A DNA stretch of 64,000 nt, from the NCBI RefSeq assembly GCF_902859915.1, contig NZ_CADIKK010000016.1, positions 124,001 to 188,000 on the forward strand, given 5' to 3'. The translations under genes were made by a program, and so were the position numbers. Source of the DNA: Paraburkholderia ultramafica. Lineage in GTDB: Bacteria > Pseudomonadota > Gammaproteobacteria > Burkholderiales > Burkholderiaceae. Below the pieces are notes generated by a model, which saw nothing but the letters and a program-made list of their open reading frames with translations, made no database searches and was not told the origin of the DNA. Of this stretch, positions 26,507-36,369 are shown one piece after another. Every line of letters starts with the position of its first letter. The first letter of the stretch is position 1.

Positions 26507-28720
26507 ATGCAGATGAAACTATGGCCGGTCGTCGCGTTAGCGGCGACGGTGTGCGTCGCTGCCCGCGCCGATGTGCCCAATTTTCCACTCGATTTCGCGC
26601 CCACTTCAGCGGTGATGAACGCGTTCGAATCAGCGGTCGCGCACCGGCGTGCCGACTCTCTCGTCGGCAAAATGACGCTCGACGAGAAGCTGCAATTCAT
26701 TCATTCGGAATACGCAATGTCCGCCGTGCCGGGCGGCGGTGCGGGCTACATTCAAGGTGTGCCGCGCCTCGGCATTCCTGATCTGAACATGGTCGATTCC
26801 GCGACGGGCTCCGGCAGCACCTCGCAGACCAGCACGACCTTCCCCGCAACGATCGCGCTTGCGGCCAGCTGGGATCGCCGGCTGTCTTCCGACTTCGGCA
26901 AGCAGGTCGCGATAGAGCTGCGTGCCCAGGGCTTCGGAATGGGACTCGGCGGCGGCACCAATCTCGCACGCGAGCCGCGCGGCGGCCGGCTGTTCGAGTA
27001 TCTCGGCGAAGATCCGGTGCTTGCCGGCGAGATGCTCGCCGAGCGCACCGACGGCACGCAGAGCCAGAAGGTCATCGCGACGATCAAGCACTACGCCGGC
27101 AACGAGCAGGAACACAACCGCGGCGGCGGCAACAGCCAGATCGACGAGCGCACGCTGCGGGAGATCTATCTGTTGCCGTTTGAAATCGCCGCAAGGCGCG
27201 CGCAGCCCGGCAGCGTGATGTGCAGCTACAACCGGCTCAACGGCGCCTATGCCTGCGAGAACTCGCATCTGCTCAACGACGTGCTGAAGAACGACTGGCG
27301 CTTCGAAGGACAGGTGCAGTCCGACTGGGGGGCGACGCACAGCACGGCGAACGCGATTAACGCCGGTCTCGACGAGGAAGAGGACGTCGGCTCGACCGTC
27401 TATCTGACGCCGGCGGCGCTCAAGCAGGCGATCGCGAACGGCTCGGTCTCGACCGCGCGCCTCGACGACATGGTGCGCCGCAAGCTGTACGTGATGATTC
27501 GCACCGGCGTGATGGATGATCCTGCGAAGGGCGGCGGCACCATCAACTTTGCTGCCGCGAACGCATTCGTGCAGGCGGTCGCCGAGCAGTCGATGGTGCT
27601 GCTCAAGAACGACAACAATCAGTTGCCGCTCTCCGCCGGGTCGCTTAGCCGGATTGCGGTGATCGGCGGCCACGCCGATGCGGCCGTGCTGACGGGCGGC
27701 GGGTCGGGCAATACGCGTGATCCGGTCACGGGCTCGTTCGCGGGTTGTGGCGGCTTGACGTTCGGCACGTCGACAGGGTGCAGCTGGTGGACCAATCCGT
27801 GGCTGAAGCTGGATACGCCGATCGTTGCAGCGATCCGCGCGCTCGCGCCGTCGGCGCAGGTGAGCTTTGCCGGCAACAGCGATCAGCAGAACCCGTTCCG
27901 CACTTACACGCAGCAGGAGATCGAACAGGCGGCGGCGCTCGCGAGCCACTCGGACGTCGCGGTGGTCGTCGTCGCGCAGCCGGCCGGTGAAGACTTCGGT
28001 GATCTGCAAAGCTTGAGCCTCGCCAATCCGTCGAACTAGGACGCGCTTGTCAGCGCGGTGGCGAGCGCCAATCCGCGCACGATCGTCGTCGTGGAAAGCG
28101 GCAACCCGGTGCTGATGCCGTGGAAGGATAGCGTGGCGGCAATCGTCGAAGCCTGGTATCCGGGCGAAGGCGGCGGCAAGGCGATCGCGAACCTCCTGTT
28201 CGGCAAGGTCAATCCTTCCGGCAAGCTGCCGGTCACCTTCCCGATGCGCGACCAGGACTCGCCGACGTGGGGGCAGAGCGGCGCGTTCGTGCCGGATCCC
28301 GTCTACTCGGAACAGCTGAACATGGGCTACCGCTGGTATGACGCGAAGAACATCACGCCGGTGTTCGAGTTCGGATACGGGCTGTCGTACACGCATTTCA
28401 CCTACTCGGGGCTGTCCGTTGCCCATCGCCATGACGGCGCGCTCGACGTGTCGTTCACCGTGCGCAACGATGGCCGCGTGGCGGGCGCGGAAGTGCCGCA
28501 GGTGTACCTTGGCGTGCCCTACAGCGGCGAGCCGCCGCGACGTCTGGTCGGCTGGGAGAAGATCGGCATGAACCCGGGCGAAACACGCCGCGTGCGCATC
28601 ACGGTCACGCCGCGCATGCAGAGCGTGTGGGACACGTCGCGCAACGGCTGGCGCTATGTGCCTGGCGGCACGGTGTATGTGGGCGCGTCGTCGCGTGACA
28701 TCCGGCTGCAAGGGAGCTAG
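26507..28720 (+). pseudogene. GH3 beta-glucosidase interrupted by one amber codon
   Basis: Starts at ATG 26507 (GGAG about 8 bases upstream) with a signal peptide (LWPVVALAATVCVAARA). The GH3 catalytic domain is complete: RLGIPDLNMVDSATGSG, NLAREPRGGRLFEYLGEDPVL, KHYAGNEQE, and the nucleophile D273 in QSDWGATHS. The C-terminal domain and the fibronectin-like end (EVPQVYLGVPYSGEPPRRLVGWEKI) are also intact. Codon 511 at 28037-28039 is TAG, and the same frame goes on to 28720, giving 737 codons. The site, between ANPSN and DALVSAV, is most simply a CAG to TAG change. Beta-glucosides would be split in the periplasm if read through. Confidence 0.85.
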
Positions 28721-28863
28721 GCGTTGTAGTTTGTAGCGCGCCCGGGCGCGGTGTTTCGCGTCCGGGTGCGTGCGTTGTCTTGCTTGCCAGCAAGGAGGCG
28801 TGGCACAGTGCTGGCGAGTCAGCTTCAAGCGAAGACGAAGACGCAGAAACAGGATTGAAAGTC

Positions 28864-29493
28864 ATGAACGACAAGCGAGATGTAGCGCCAGACAGCACAG
28901 CAGCGCGAGTTGCCTTGTGGCGCGCTCTGCATGTCGAGGCCGATCCGCCGCCGCATGTGCTGGAAGACAAAATCGGCCTTCAACTGCTGGCCCCGGACGA
29001 GGGCTGGCGCGCTCGCGGGGACATGGACCCGCAGTTCACGCGTCCGTTTCGCGCGTCGATCGTGGCGCGTGCCCGCTTCATCGAGGACCTGGTCGTGGAG
29101 CAGGCCGGCTTCGATGACGGCAAGCCGGCCGTCGTGGTCTCCACGGGCGTCAGCATGTATCTCACCACGGATGCGAACGCGGCCGCGTTGCGTGAGGTCG
29201 CGGCCTTCGCTCCAGGATCGACGTTCGCGATGACGTTTCTGCTCCCGCTGGAGATGGCGGACCCCGGGGTACGTCCCGGGCTTGAAATGGCGGAGAAGGG
29301 AGCGCGAGCAAGCGGGACACCTTTCCTGAGCTTCTTCACGCCGCAGGAGATGCTGGCGCTGGCCCACGAAGCCGGCTTTAAAGAAGCACGGCACGTGTCG
29401 GCGGCAGATCTTACCCGGCGCTACTTCACGGGCAGGACAGATGGACTGCGTCCGCCGAACAATGCGGAAGAACTGCTGGTGGCAAAGACATAA
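28864..29493 (+). CDS. LCMT-type SAM methyltransferase with in-frame internal deletion
   Basis: 209 residues from ATG 28864. The N-terminal part (STAARVALWRALH, PQFTRPFRASIVARARFIEDLVVEQA) and the C-terminal part (PAVVVSTGVSMYLT, SFFTPQEMLALAHEAGF, RPPNNAEELLVAKT) are well-preserved leucine carboxyl methyltransferase-family (COG3315) sequence. Between VEQA and GFDDGKPA the family normally has about 80 residues with the SAM-binding G-A-G-L-D motif; here they are absent and the frame is kept. Without motif I it should not bind SAM. Usual members are near 290 residues. Confidence 0.75.
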   Translation: MNDKRDVAPDSTAARVALWRALHVEADPPPHVLEDKIGLQLLAPDEGWRARGDMDPQFTRPFRASIVARARFIEDLVVEQAGFDDGKPAVVVSTGVSMYLTTDANAAALREVAAFAPGSTFAMTFLLPLEMADPGVRPGLEMAEKGARASGTPFLSFFTPQEMLALAHEAGFKEARHVSAADLTRRYFTGRTDGLRPPNNAEELLVAKT

Positions 29494-29570
29494 CTGCCGG
29501 CACGATTTCCGACCGACATGGCTGCGCGAATGAAGTCTTCCCGTGCCGTATCGCTGGCTCCGACGCGGAA

Positions 29571-30047
29571 TCATTGCCGCCGGGCGTTGTTCTTCATGAG
29601 AAAGAAGGTAAGGGCGGCAACGACCAAGGCTAGCGCGCCACCAAAAGCGGCGATGTCGCGAGATCCGTCCCAGGCTACGGCCTCGCGCAGGAACAGAACG
29701 GCGAGGACCGCAATCACGACGCTGACCAGATTCCCCTTCAGGTCTTCAAGATTGTTGACTTCCAGCCACTTCGGTAACGGCAGCTTGTCGTCGATGAATA
29801 GCGAATAGAGACCGATACTGATGATGTAGACCGCGATAGCGATCAGAAATACGTCGACCGCCTCGACTATCCCAACCGCGAAAATCTTGACCGACTTGGC
29901 CGACAGCGAGCGTTCCCGGATCGCATCGATGGCACTTGAGAACAAGACTACCGTCTCATACAAGGTCAACGCCACAGAACCCAGAAACGTCCCGATGACG
30001 GGAATGATCATGATGTAGCGGCTCGAAGCCAGGACACGTCGCAGCAT
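29571..30047 (-). CDS. UPF0114 (YqhA-like) inner-membrane protein
   Basis: 158 residues from ATG 30047, with GAGGTGA just upstream. Three or four membrane helices: YIMIIPVIGTFLGSVALTLY, VEAVDVFLIAIAVYIISIGLYSLF, LVSVVIAVLAVLFL and AALALVVAALTFFL-type sequence at the end. The FIDDKLPLPKWL segment is typical of YqhA/UPF0114. The role of this family is not established. An upstream in-frame ATG at 30164 is less likely because it lacks a binding site. Confidence 0.75.
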   Translation of the reverse strand: MLRRVLASSRYIMIIPVIGTFLGSVALTLYETVVLFSSAIDAIRERSLSAKSVKIFAVGIVEAVDVFLIAIAVYIISIGLYSLFIDDKLPLPKWLEVNNLEDLKGNLVSVVIAVLAVLFLREAVAWDGSRDIAAFGGALALVVAALTFFLMKNNARRQ

Positions 30048-30459
30048 CAAAGTCACCTCTGTTGGGCAAGCATGATGGGGCAGGTTGAGGACAGGTCGTA
30101 CTCTGTTTTCGGGCGCTGCGTCAATGCGTTCGACCTTCCTGAGCCGCGTTAGATTGTTTGACATTAAGCGGCTGTGCTAATCAAGCTGCCGATTCGATCG
30201 CACGCACTATCGCGAAGTATAGATCCAGTGAATCAGCGACGCGCGAACTGAGCGTCGTGAGCGCGGGGGCGCGAAAGGGAGCGCTGAAGCACGATGCCGC
30301 CGCACGCCGCAGTCCGAAACCAGGTCATTGCATCGGTTCTGAAAATCGCCGGCAGTCCACTCGCGGCAGAGAATTCCGCATTTCAGATCTGACTGATCCT
30401 TCGGCGGCTTACACTATTCTCCAGCGAACCGCGAATCTCCAATCAATTGATCACCGACG
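30048..30459. other. Noncoding stretch
   Basis: 412 bases between the UPF0114 start and the TPR remnant. No credible gene or strong structure seen. Confidence 0.35.
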
Positions 30460-31072
30460 ATGCCCGCCGCTCTTTCATCGACAGCCGAAACCTGTTCCGC
30501 CTGGTACGACCAGGCCTTCAACGCGTATCAGGCCGGACACTTCGACGCAGCGGCGGCGGCCCTCGATCACCTGTTCGCACTGAACGGGACACACGCCGAC
30601 GGCCTGCATCTTCGTGGCCTCGTGGCATTCGCATCGAACGACGCCGCGTCGGCTCAATAGTCCGTCCTGAACAATTCGCTTTGCCGACCACCGGCGTTAC
30701 GGCGATGGGACCGCGGCAACGCTGCGGTTGAACAAGGCAGCGAGAACGAAGAAAGAAGCCGCAGCTTCTGGAGGATCATCCGCAAGTTGTGGCCGGCGCC
30801 GCACCGATCTGCCGCGCGTGGGCGTGGTATGGGCTGGCGGCAATACGGGTTGGAGTGCCGACGGCGCACGCAGTCTCGCTCCGGCGCAGATGGCTCCGCT
30901 GTTTGCGCTGACACACGTATGCTGGGTCAGCCTGCAAAAAGCCGATGATCCTTCGAAGCGCGCCCGCGCAAGCGACGCGGCGGACGTGCTCGTATCGATC
31001 GCGACGGCTCTGAAGCAGACACCGCTCGCTCGCGGGTCAAGCGCGCTTCAATGTGAACACGACGCGGGCTGA
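30460..31072 (+). pseudogene. TPR-glycosyltransferase gene reduced to its two ends
   Basis: 30460-30660 encodes the first tetratricopeptide repeat (WYDQAFNAYQAGHFDAAAAALDHLFALNGTHADGLHLRGLVAF) and stops with TAG. From about 30809, in another frame, comes LPRVGVVWAGGNTGWSADG, ARSLAPAQMAPLF and VCWVSLQKADDP, the C-terminal glycosyltransferase-like domain of large TPR proteins. Intact relatives are commonly 500-800 residues with many repeats, so most of the gene is lost. The tail after VSLQK is unrelated. Confidence 0.65.
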
Positions 31073-31138
31073 CCACCGGTGTTTGGTCATGCCTGCGCAC
31101 AGAATCGATGACAGCCCCCCGGTTACGGGCCGCCTACT

Positions 31139-32425
31139 TCACCTGGTGACCGGAGCTCTGCTGGGCGGGTCGAGGCTGAACACGCGCACAATCATCGCGT
31201 CAATCATTCTAAAAAAGCCGTCGCCGCCATAGCCGGCGAGGAAGGCGATCGCTGACGCCGATAACGTCAGCACCCCCGCCCCGGAGTGGACCTGGGCTGC
31301 GACTGAGGCCGGTGTAAAGAACAGCCCGACCGCAAGCCCGGCAATTGCGCCGATAATGAGGCGGATGATCCCGAGGGTTTCGTCGCGTGGCGCGAGCAGG
31401 CTGCAGGTGATCCGGTTGCCGATGTCACGCAGAAACGACGCGATTGTGCCGACTACGCCAAATACTACCGGCAACACGTAGCTCGCATACGCGGAAAGCA
31501 CCAGGGTGATCGACTGGATATTCTCCTGCTTCGCCACATAATCGTCGCCGCGGTTTTGCTGAATTCCATGCGAAGTTGGGAACGGCCACATCAACCATTT
31601 CGACGGCCAATGATTGGCAAAACTCGCGGCGTCGCTGATCGACTTGTCATAGCGCGCCTGATAGTAGGACCACTGATTGCACAGCAGCTTGATCGGGTTG
31701 CTTTGCTGGGCAATCTTCTCGTCACTGCAACGCACCGGAGCGGGGTCGTGCGTCTGCTGCCCGGCCGGCAACGCTGCATTTTCCTTGTCGGCCTGCGCGT
31801 AAATCTGATTGGTCAGGTCGGCCGCGCTCTTCTGGTCTTCCTCGAATCGCGAGGTCACTTGCACCCCGAAAACCACGATCCACAATAGCAACGCCGCGAA
31901 CAGCGTGAGCACGGCACCCACCCGCGCCACACCTTTATGAAACCAGCGAAAACGCTTCGCGCTTGTAATCAGGCCGGGATATGCCGTCTGCGCCACTGAA
32001 CCGCGCGTCTGGCGAGGCTCTTGCCGCGTTTTACCGAAAATGGATTTGTCCGTCTCCGCAAGAAAAATATACGTATAGGCTATCGTGACACCGGAAGCCG
32101 GATAGGCGATTGCGTTCAGTTTGTCTTTGACGGACAGAAGGAGCGCGGCATTGTCCGCCCTGGCTGTGATATCCAGCGCAGGTTGCGGCGGATACCGCAT
32201 TTCGCAAATGCGTTGGAGAACCTCGTAGGCCGAGAGGATTGATCCGGCGACAAGCCGATTCGGAAACTTGATGTCGCCTATTTCCGATATATGGACATCG
32301 GGCCGCCCGGAGATATAGTCCAACAGCAGGTGCACCTCATTGAGGTCGCGACTGAAAATGAGTTCGTCGAAAGTGCCCGACTGGGCTTGAGCGACGGGTG
32401 GGTTAGCGACATGAAGTTCGGCCAT
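31139..32425 (-). CDS. Membrane protein of unknown function with four helices
   Basis: 428 residues from ATG 32425, with GGAGG 7 bases upstream. An N-terminal cytoplasmic domain (FDELIFSRDLNEVHLLLDYISGRPDVHI, LSVKDKLNA) leads to a helix (VGAVLTLFAALLLWIVVFGV), a long periplasmic loop with a few Cys and Trp residues, and three further helices (YASYVLPVVFGVVGTIASFL, LIIGAIAGLAVGLFF, LSASAIAFLAGYGGDGFFRMID). The last segment, GYGGDGFFRMID, is reminiscent of membrane proteins that end in a short amphipathic helix. No family or function recognised. Confidence 0.75.
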   Translation of the reverse strand: MAELHVANPPVAQAQSGTFDELIFSRDLNEVHLLLDYISGRPDVHISEIGDIKFPNRLVAGSILSAYEVLQRICEMRYPPQPALDITARADNAALLLSVKDKLNAIAYPASGVTIAYTYIFLAETDKSIFGKTRQEPRQTRGSVAQTAYPGLITSAKRFRWFHKGVARVGAVLTLFAALLLWIVVFGVQVTSRFEEDQKSAADLTNQIYAQADKENAALPAGQQTHDPAPVRCSDEKIAQQSNPIKLLCNQWSYYQARYDKSISDAASFANHWPSKWLMWPFPTSHGIQQNRGDDYVAKQENIQSITLVLSAYASYVLPVVFGVVGTIASFLRDIGNRITCSLLAPRDETLGIIRLIIGAIAGLAVGLFFTPASVAAQVHSGAGVLTLSASAIAFLAGYGGDGFFRMIDAMIVRVFSLDPPSRAPVTR

Positions 32426-32664
32426 CGGAATGCCTCCGCGATGCGTCTGGTCCCCGAGCGAATCGGCAATCAATGTGACTCCTCGCTGGTATGCGTCTGT
32501 TGGAGCGCTGAAGCCGGATAGTGCAGACAATAGGTGATAGGGCGAACATTTCCAGAGCAAGCCGACCGGTTATGCGGTCTAGTGCACAGTCACGGCGCTC
32601 GCAGCTTGACCCTGCGAGACGTGATTGGCCACTATCAGACGTGCTTTTGTTCGCAAAACAGACG

Positions 32665-33501
32665 TCATCCGAGCCCGGTTGCTCGCGCGATCAGAACCAC
32701 TCCAGCGCCGACAACGACGGCCCCGATGACTTGCGCGACGCGCTCTCCACCCGGCGCCAGACGTTCGCCAGTAATGGCTGCCGTCACGAGCGCCATCGCG
32801 CGCAGGTCCATCACGCCGACAACCAGCAGGACCACCGTCAGGCCAGCACAGCAGTAACCGCAGTGGAGGCCGAGACGCAGGCCGTGTCGCCAGGCGGTGC
32901 CGGCATCCGCCGGCAAGCCGCCGCAATGCCCCGGCGCCGCGCGGCAGCATTCAAGCTGGCGTGCCTTCCACGCGGTGCACTGCAGCGCGCCGGCGATCAA
33001 AACGACCACGCCGAGCGCGACCGGAACGGCGCGCGCGAGCGCCGGCAACCGCATCGCGAGCGCCGCCAGCGCCACGCCCGACACAAAGGCGGCGATGCCG
33101 AACGCGGTCCACACGGCGAAATACCCGACGCCCACCAGCACGGTCAGCCGTCCCAGACGCGTCCCGCCTGTCCCGCCGACCGCCTGACGATAGCGCCACA
33201 GCATCGGCGTGAGAGATGGCAGCATCATCGCCACCATCATCACGATCCACATGCCGAGAAACGATGCTGTCGCGCCGGCCCACGTCTGTCCGCACATCGG
33301 CATCCACGCCATCGACATCGTCCAGCCGCCGGGCATCGGCATCTCGCCCATCGCCGACATCGACGCGCTGCCCGCGATCGTCGCCGCCGCGCTGGCAGCG
33401 AAGCACAGCGCGGCGACGCCAAAGAACGCAGCGTCGAAAACCCTGCGTCGCGAGACCTCCGGCTCGCCGGCTGCACGAACGGCGCGCACGAGCTGGCTCA
33501 T
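32665..33501 (-). CDS. DUF2182 metal-binding membrane protein
   Basis: 278 residues from ATG 33501. It has the DUF2182 hallmarks: Met-rich first part (MGEMPMPGGWTMSMAWMPMCGQTW), the helix MWIVMMVAMMLPSLTPMLWRYR, a Cys pair in CTAWKARQLECCR and the helix YCCAGLTVVLLVVGVMDLRAMALV. The family is described as predicted metal-binding integral membrane proteins, probably copper related. The ATG overlaps the stop of the DUF899 gene (ATGA), so the two are translated together. Confidence 0.85.
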   Translation of the reverse strand: MSQLVRAVRAAGEPEVSRRRVFDAAFFGVAALCFAASAAATIAGSASMSAMGEMPMPGGWTMSMAWMPMCGQTWAGATASFLGMWIVMMVAMMLPSLTPMLWRYRQAVGGTGGTRLGRLTVLVGVGYFAVWTAFGIAAFVSGVALAALAMRLPALARAVPVALGVVVLIAGALQCTAWKARQLECCRAAPGHCGGLPADAGTAWRHGLRLGLHCGYCCAGLTVVLLVVGVMDLRAMALVTAAITGERLAPGGERVAQVIGAVVVGAGVVLIARATGLG

Positions 33502-34265
33502 CGCCTGTCGTACTCGTCGTGGCGGCGCCACCAGATGCCCGACTCGTTGCGCCCTTTGGGCGCGCGGTCCAGCCACTGGTACATGCCCCACAACCCATCC
33601 ACGCCGCGCGCATAGGTGGAATAGCTGTGATAGACGACGCCGTCCTCGAGCACGAACGCGCTCACGCCGGGCCGCTCGCGCGAGTAGGTGGCCGCGTCGG
33701 TGCCGGACATGGCCGCGAATTCGATGACGGGCTGCGGTGTGGGCGTCGCGTCCATCGCGTGGTCGCCGCGCGCGTAGTTGTATTCGATGTCGCCCGTGCG
33801 CTGCTGCTCCTCGGTGAACGAGACGTTGAAGTCGAAGTTGAAGTCGCCGCTCGACGACGACGCCCACGGAAACGTCCAGCCCATGCGCCGCTTGTACGCC
33901 TGAAGTTTCTCGAGCGGCGCGCGCGACACTGCCAACAGCATCACGTCGTGGTTCGCCAGGTGCACGGCGAAGCCGTTGAAGCCGTCCGCGATTGCCGAGC
34001 ACGACGGGCACCCCGCCTTATAGTCCGGGCCGAACATGAAGTGATAGACAAGCAACTGCGAGCGTCCCTGGAACAGGTCGGCCAGCGACGCGCTGCCCTC
34101 ATCGGTTTCGAACCGGTAGGCCTTGTCGACCCGAACCCACGGCAGCGCCTGACGTTGCTGCGCCAGCTCGTCGCCGCGCCGGGTGAATTCCTTCTCCGCG
34201 TTGAGCAGCTCGCGCCGCGCGGCTAGCCACTCTTCACGCGTTGCGGTCATATGTGTCGTCATCAT
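33498..34265 (-). CDS. DUF899 thioredoxin-fold protein
   Basis: 255 residues from ATG 34265, with GGAGGA 7 bases upstream. A thioredoxin-like DUF899 protein: VDKAYRFETDEG, a LADLFQGRSQLLVYHFMFGPDYKAGCPSCS strand-loop with the C-P-S-C pair, then GWTFPWASSSSGDFNFDFNVSF and VYHSYSTYARGVD. The family is thought to act as a redox or detoxification protein. Coupled to DUF2182 and divergent from a TPR-winged-helix regulator 136 bases away. Confidence 0.85.
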   Translation of the reverse strand: MMTTHMTATREEWLAARRELLNAEKEFTRRGDELAQQRQALPWVRVDKAYRFETDEGSASLADLFQGRSQLLVYHFMFGPDYKAGCPSCSAIADGFNGFAVHLANHDVMLLAVSRAPLEKLQAYKRRMGWTFPWASSSSGDFNFDFNVSFTEEQQRTGDIEYNYARGDHAMDATPTPQPVIEFAAMSGTDAATYSRERPGVSAFVLEDGVVYHSYSTYARGVDGLWGMYQWLDRAPKGRNESGIWWRRHDEYDRR

Positions 34266-34401
34266 GGGTTCCTCCGTTGGTTGTCCCGCGCCGTTCGGCG
34301 GGTTGCCGATCCGGCGTCGTGAACGGGTTGATGGTCGTGCTAGATTAGTACCGGGCATCGAACGGATGGGAGTGACAAGTGTGGCGGGATTGGGCTGACC
34401 C

Positions 34402-35622
34402 ATGGACTCGCTGATCACGGCCGCGGCGCGGGCGCTCGCCGCGGGTGATCCGCTCGGCGCGCTGGACCGCGTCGCATTGCGCGACGACGCGCCTGCGCTC
34501 GCGCTGCGCGGCATCGCGATGGCGCAACTCGGCGATCTGGTTCGAGCGAAGGCGCTCGTGCGCAGCGCGGCGCGCGCGTTCGGTCCTGACGACGCGGTGG
34601 CCCGTGCGAGGTGTGTCGTCGCCGAAGCCGAGATCGCGCTCGCGTCGCGCGAGCTGGGCTGGCCTGCGAAGGCGCTCGACGCCGCGAGGGTGACGCTCGA
34701 AGCGCACGGCGACCGCCTGAACGCCGCGCATGCGCGGTATCTCGAAGTCCGGCGCTTCCTGCTGGTCGGCCGCCTCGACGAGGCCGAACGAACGCTTGAC
34801 GGGCTCGCCCCCACGCTGTTCCCGCCCGCGTTGAGGGCCGCCCATGAACTGGTCGTGGCAGGCGTCGCGCTGCGCCGCCTGCGGACCAGGACGGCCCGCG
34901 CCGCGCTCGCGCGGGCTGGGCACGCGGCGCGCCACGCCGGCATCCCGGCGCTGATGGCGGAGGTCGAAAGCGTATCGCTCGTGCTGAACACGCCGGCGGC
35001 GCGCCTGATTGCGCGTGGCGACGAGAGGCTTCTGCTGCTCGACGAGGTCGAGACGTTACTGGCGTCGAACGCGCTTGTCGTGGACGCGTGCCGTCATGTC
35101 GTGCGTGACGCGGGCACGGTGGTTTCGCTCGCGAGCCGCCCGGTGTTGTTCGCGCTCGCCCGCGCGCTGGGCGAAGCGTGGCCCGATGATGTGCCGAGGG
35201 ACACGCTCGTCGCGCGGGCGTTCCGCGCGAAGCACGCCGATGAATCGCATCGCATGCGGCTGCGGGTCGAAGTCGGGCGGCTGCGCGCGGCGCTCGGGAC
35301 GCTAGCCGGCGTGAGTGCGACGAAGCGCGGGTTCGCGCTGACGCCGCACCGCGCCAGCGAGGTTGTCGTGCTGGCACGGCCCGTGGAAGGGGAGCATGCT
35401 CAGATGCTCGCTTTCCTCGCCGACGGCGAATCGTGGTCGAGTTCGGCGCTCGCACTGGTGCTCGGCGCGAGTCAGCGCACCGTGCAACGGGCACTCGACG
35501 CGCTGGCGACAGCCGGCAAGGTGCAGTCATTCGGCCGTGGACGAGCGCGCCGCTGGATGACCCCGCCCGTGCCGGGATTCGCGACGACCTTGTTACTTCC
35601 CGCTCCACTCCCCCTTGATTAG
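34402..35622 (+). CDS. TPR-like regulator with C-terminal winged helix
   Basis: 406 residues. The first 200 are Ala/Leu/Arg-rich helical repeats like TPRs (ALALRGIAMAQLGDLVRAKALVRSAARAFG). A middle part (LLLLDEVETLLAS, MRLRVEVGRLRAALGTLAGVSATKRGFAL) resembles a transcriptional-regulator C-terminal domain. The end is a winged helix: LAFLADGESWSSSALALVLGASQRTVQRALDALATAGKVQSFGRGRARRW. It is transcribed divergently from the DUF899-DUF2182 pair, whose control is its likely job. The beta-propeller gene starts 10 bases after its stop. Confidence 0.75.
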   Translation: MDSLITAAARALAAGDPLGALDRVALRDDAPALALRGIAMAQLGDLVRAKALVRSAARAFGPDDAVARARCVVAEAEIALASRELGWPAKALDAARVTLEAHGDRLNAAHARYLEVRRFLLVGRLDEAERTLDGLAPTLFPPALRAAHELVVAGVALRRLRTRTARAALARAGHAARHAGIPALMAEVESVSLVLNTPAARLIARGDERLLLLDEVETLLASNALVVDACRHVVRDAGTVVSLASRPVLFALARALGEAWPDDVPRDTLVARAFRAKHADESHRMRLRVEVGRLRAALGTLAGVSATKRGFALTPHRASEVVVLARPVEGEHAQMLAFLADGESWSSSALALVLGASQRTVQRALDALATAGKVQSFGRGRARRWMTPPVPGFATTLLLPAPLPLD

Positions 35623-35631
35623 GATGGCGAC

Positions 35632-36318
35632 ATGAATCGATCAGCGGCCAAAATCATCCGTGAATATGGACCCTTTCCGGGTGTCGATAAAGTGAATGGG
35701 GTCACCTATGATGGACAGCAGGTCTGGATTGCGAGCGGAGCAACGCTGAATGCGTTCGATCCGGCGACCGGCAAGACGCTGCGCTCGATCGACGTCGCCG
35801 CGGACGCGGGGACGGCCTTTGACGGCGAGCACCTGTTCCAGATCGCCGCCGGGCGCATCCAGAAAATCGATCCGAAGACCGGCCGCGTGCTCGCCACGAT
35901 CCCGGCGCCTGGCAATGGCGGTGACTCGGGGCTCACCTGGGCCGAAGGGACACTCTGGGTCGGGCAATATCCGGAACGGAAGATCTATCAGATCGATCCT
36001 GAAACCGGCGCGATTCTTCGCACCATCGAGTCCAATCGTTTCGTTACCGGGGTCACCTGGGTCGGCGGAGAACTCTGGCATGGCACCTGGGAAGACGACG
36101 CGAGCGAGTTGAGGCGGGTCGATCCTCGAACGGGAGAGGTGCTGGAGAGCGTCGAAATGCCGGCTGGGATGAGCGTGTCGGGGCTCGAGTCCGATGGTGA
36201 GGATTGCTTCTTCTGCGGCGGTGGAGGCAGCGGGAAGGTGAGAGCTGTCCGGCGGCCAGCGCGAGGGGATGTGGACGGGAGCGGGTCCGGGATGCCAGTG
36301 GATTCGACCAGCGAGTGA
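35632..36318 (+). CDS. Cytoplasmic beta-propeller protein
   Basis: 228 residues without signal peptide. Repeats of about 42 residues with the pattern V-T-Y-D-G/W-x-x-x-x-L-W-V (VNGVTYDGQQVWIASG, GTAFDGEHLFQIA, GLTWAEGTLWVGQY, GVTWVGGELWHGTWEDD) form a small propeller of the YncE/PQQ-like type. Each blade carries D-P-x-T-G. The end (KVRAVRRPARG) is basic. It follows the TPR-winged-helix gene by 10 bases and is probably co-transcribed with it. Function not known. Confidence 0.75.
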   Translation: MNRSAAKIIREYGPFPGVDKVNGVTYDGQQVWIASGATLNAFDPATGKTLRSIDVAADAGTAFDGEHLFQIAAGRIQKIDPKTGRVLATIPAPGNGGDSGLTWAEGTLWVGQYPERKIYQIDPETGAILRTIESNRFVTGVTWVGGELWHGTWEDDASELRRVDPRTGEVLESVEMPAGMSVSGLESDGEDCFFCGGGGSGKVRAVRRPARGDVDGSGSGMPVDSTSE

Positions 36319-36369
36319 TTCGGGTGAGCCCAGTCCGCCCACGGGAAGCGTGACGAGAGAAAGCTAACG

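Noticed and set aside
26630..28828. 732-codon open frame on the minus strand
   Set aside because: Antisense of the GH3 gene; no domain and the typical RR/AH shadow composition.
30158..30583. 141-codon frame before the TPR remnant
   Set aside because: Composition and lack of motif fit a chance frame; overlaps the start of the recognisable TPR piece in another frame.
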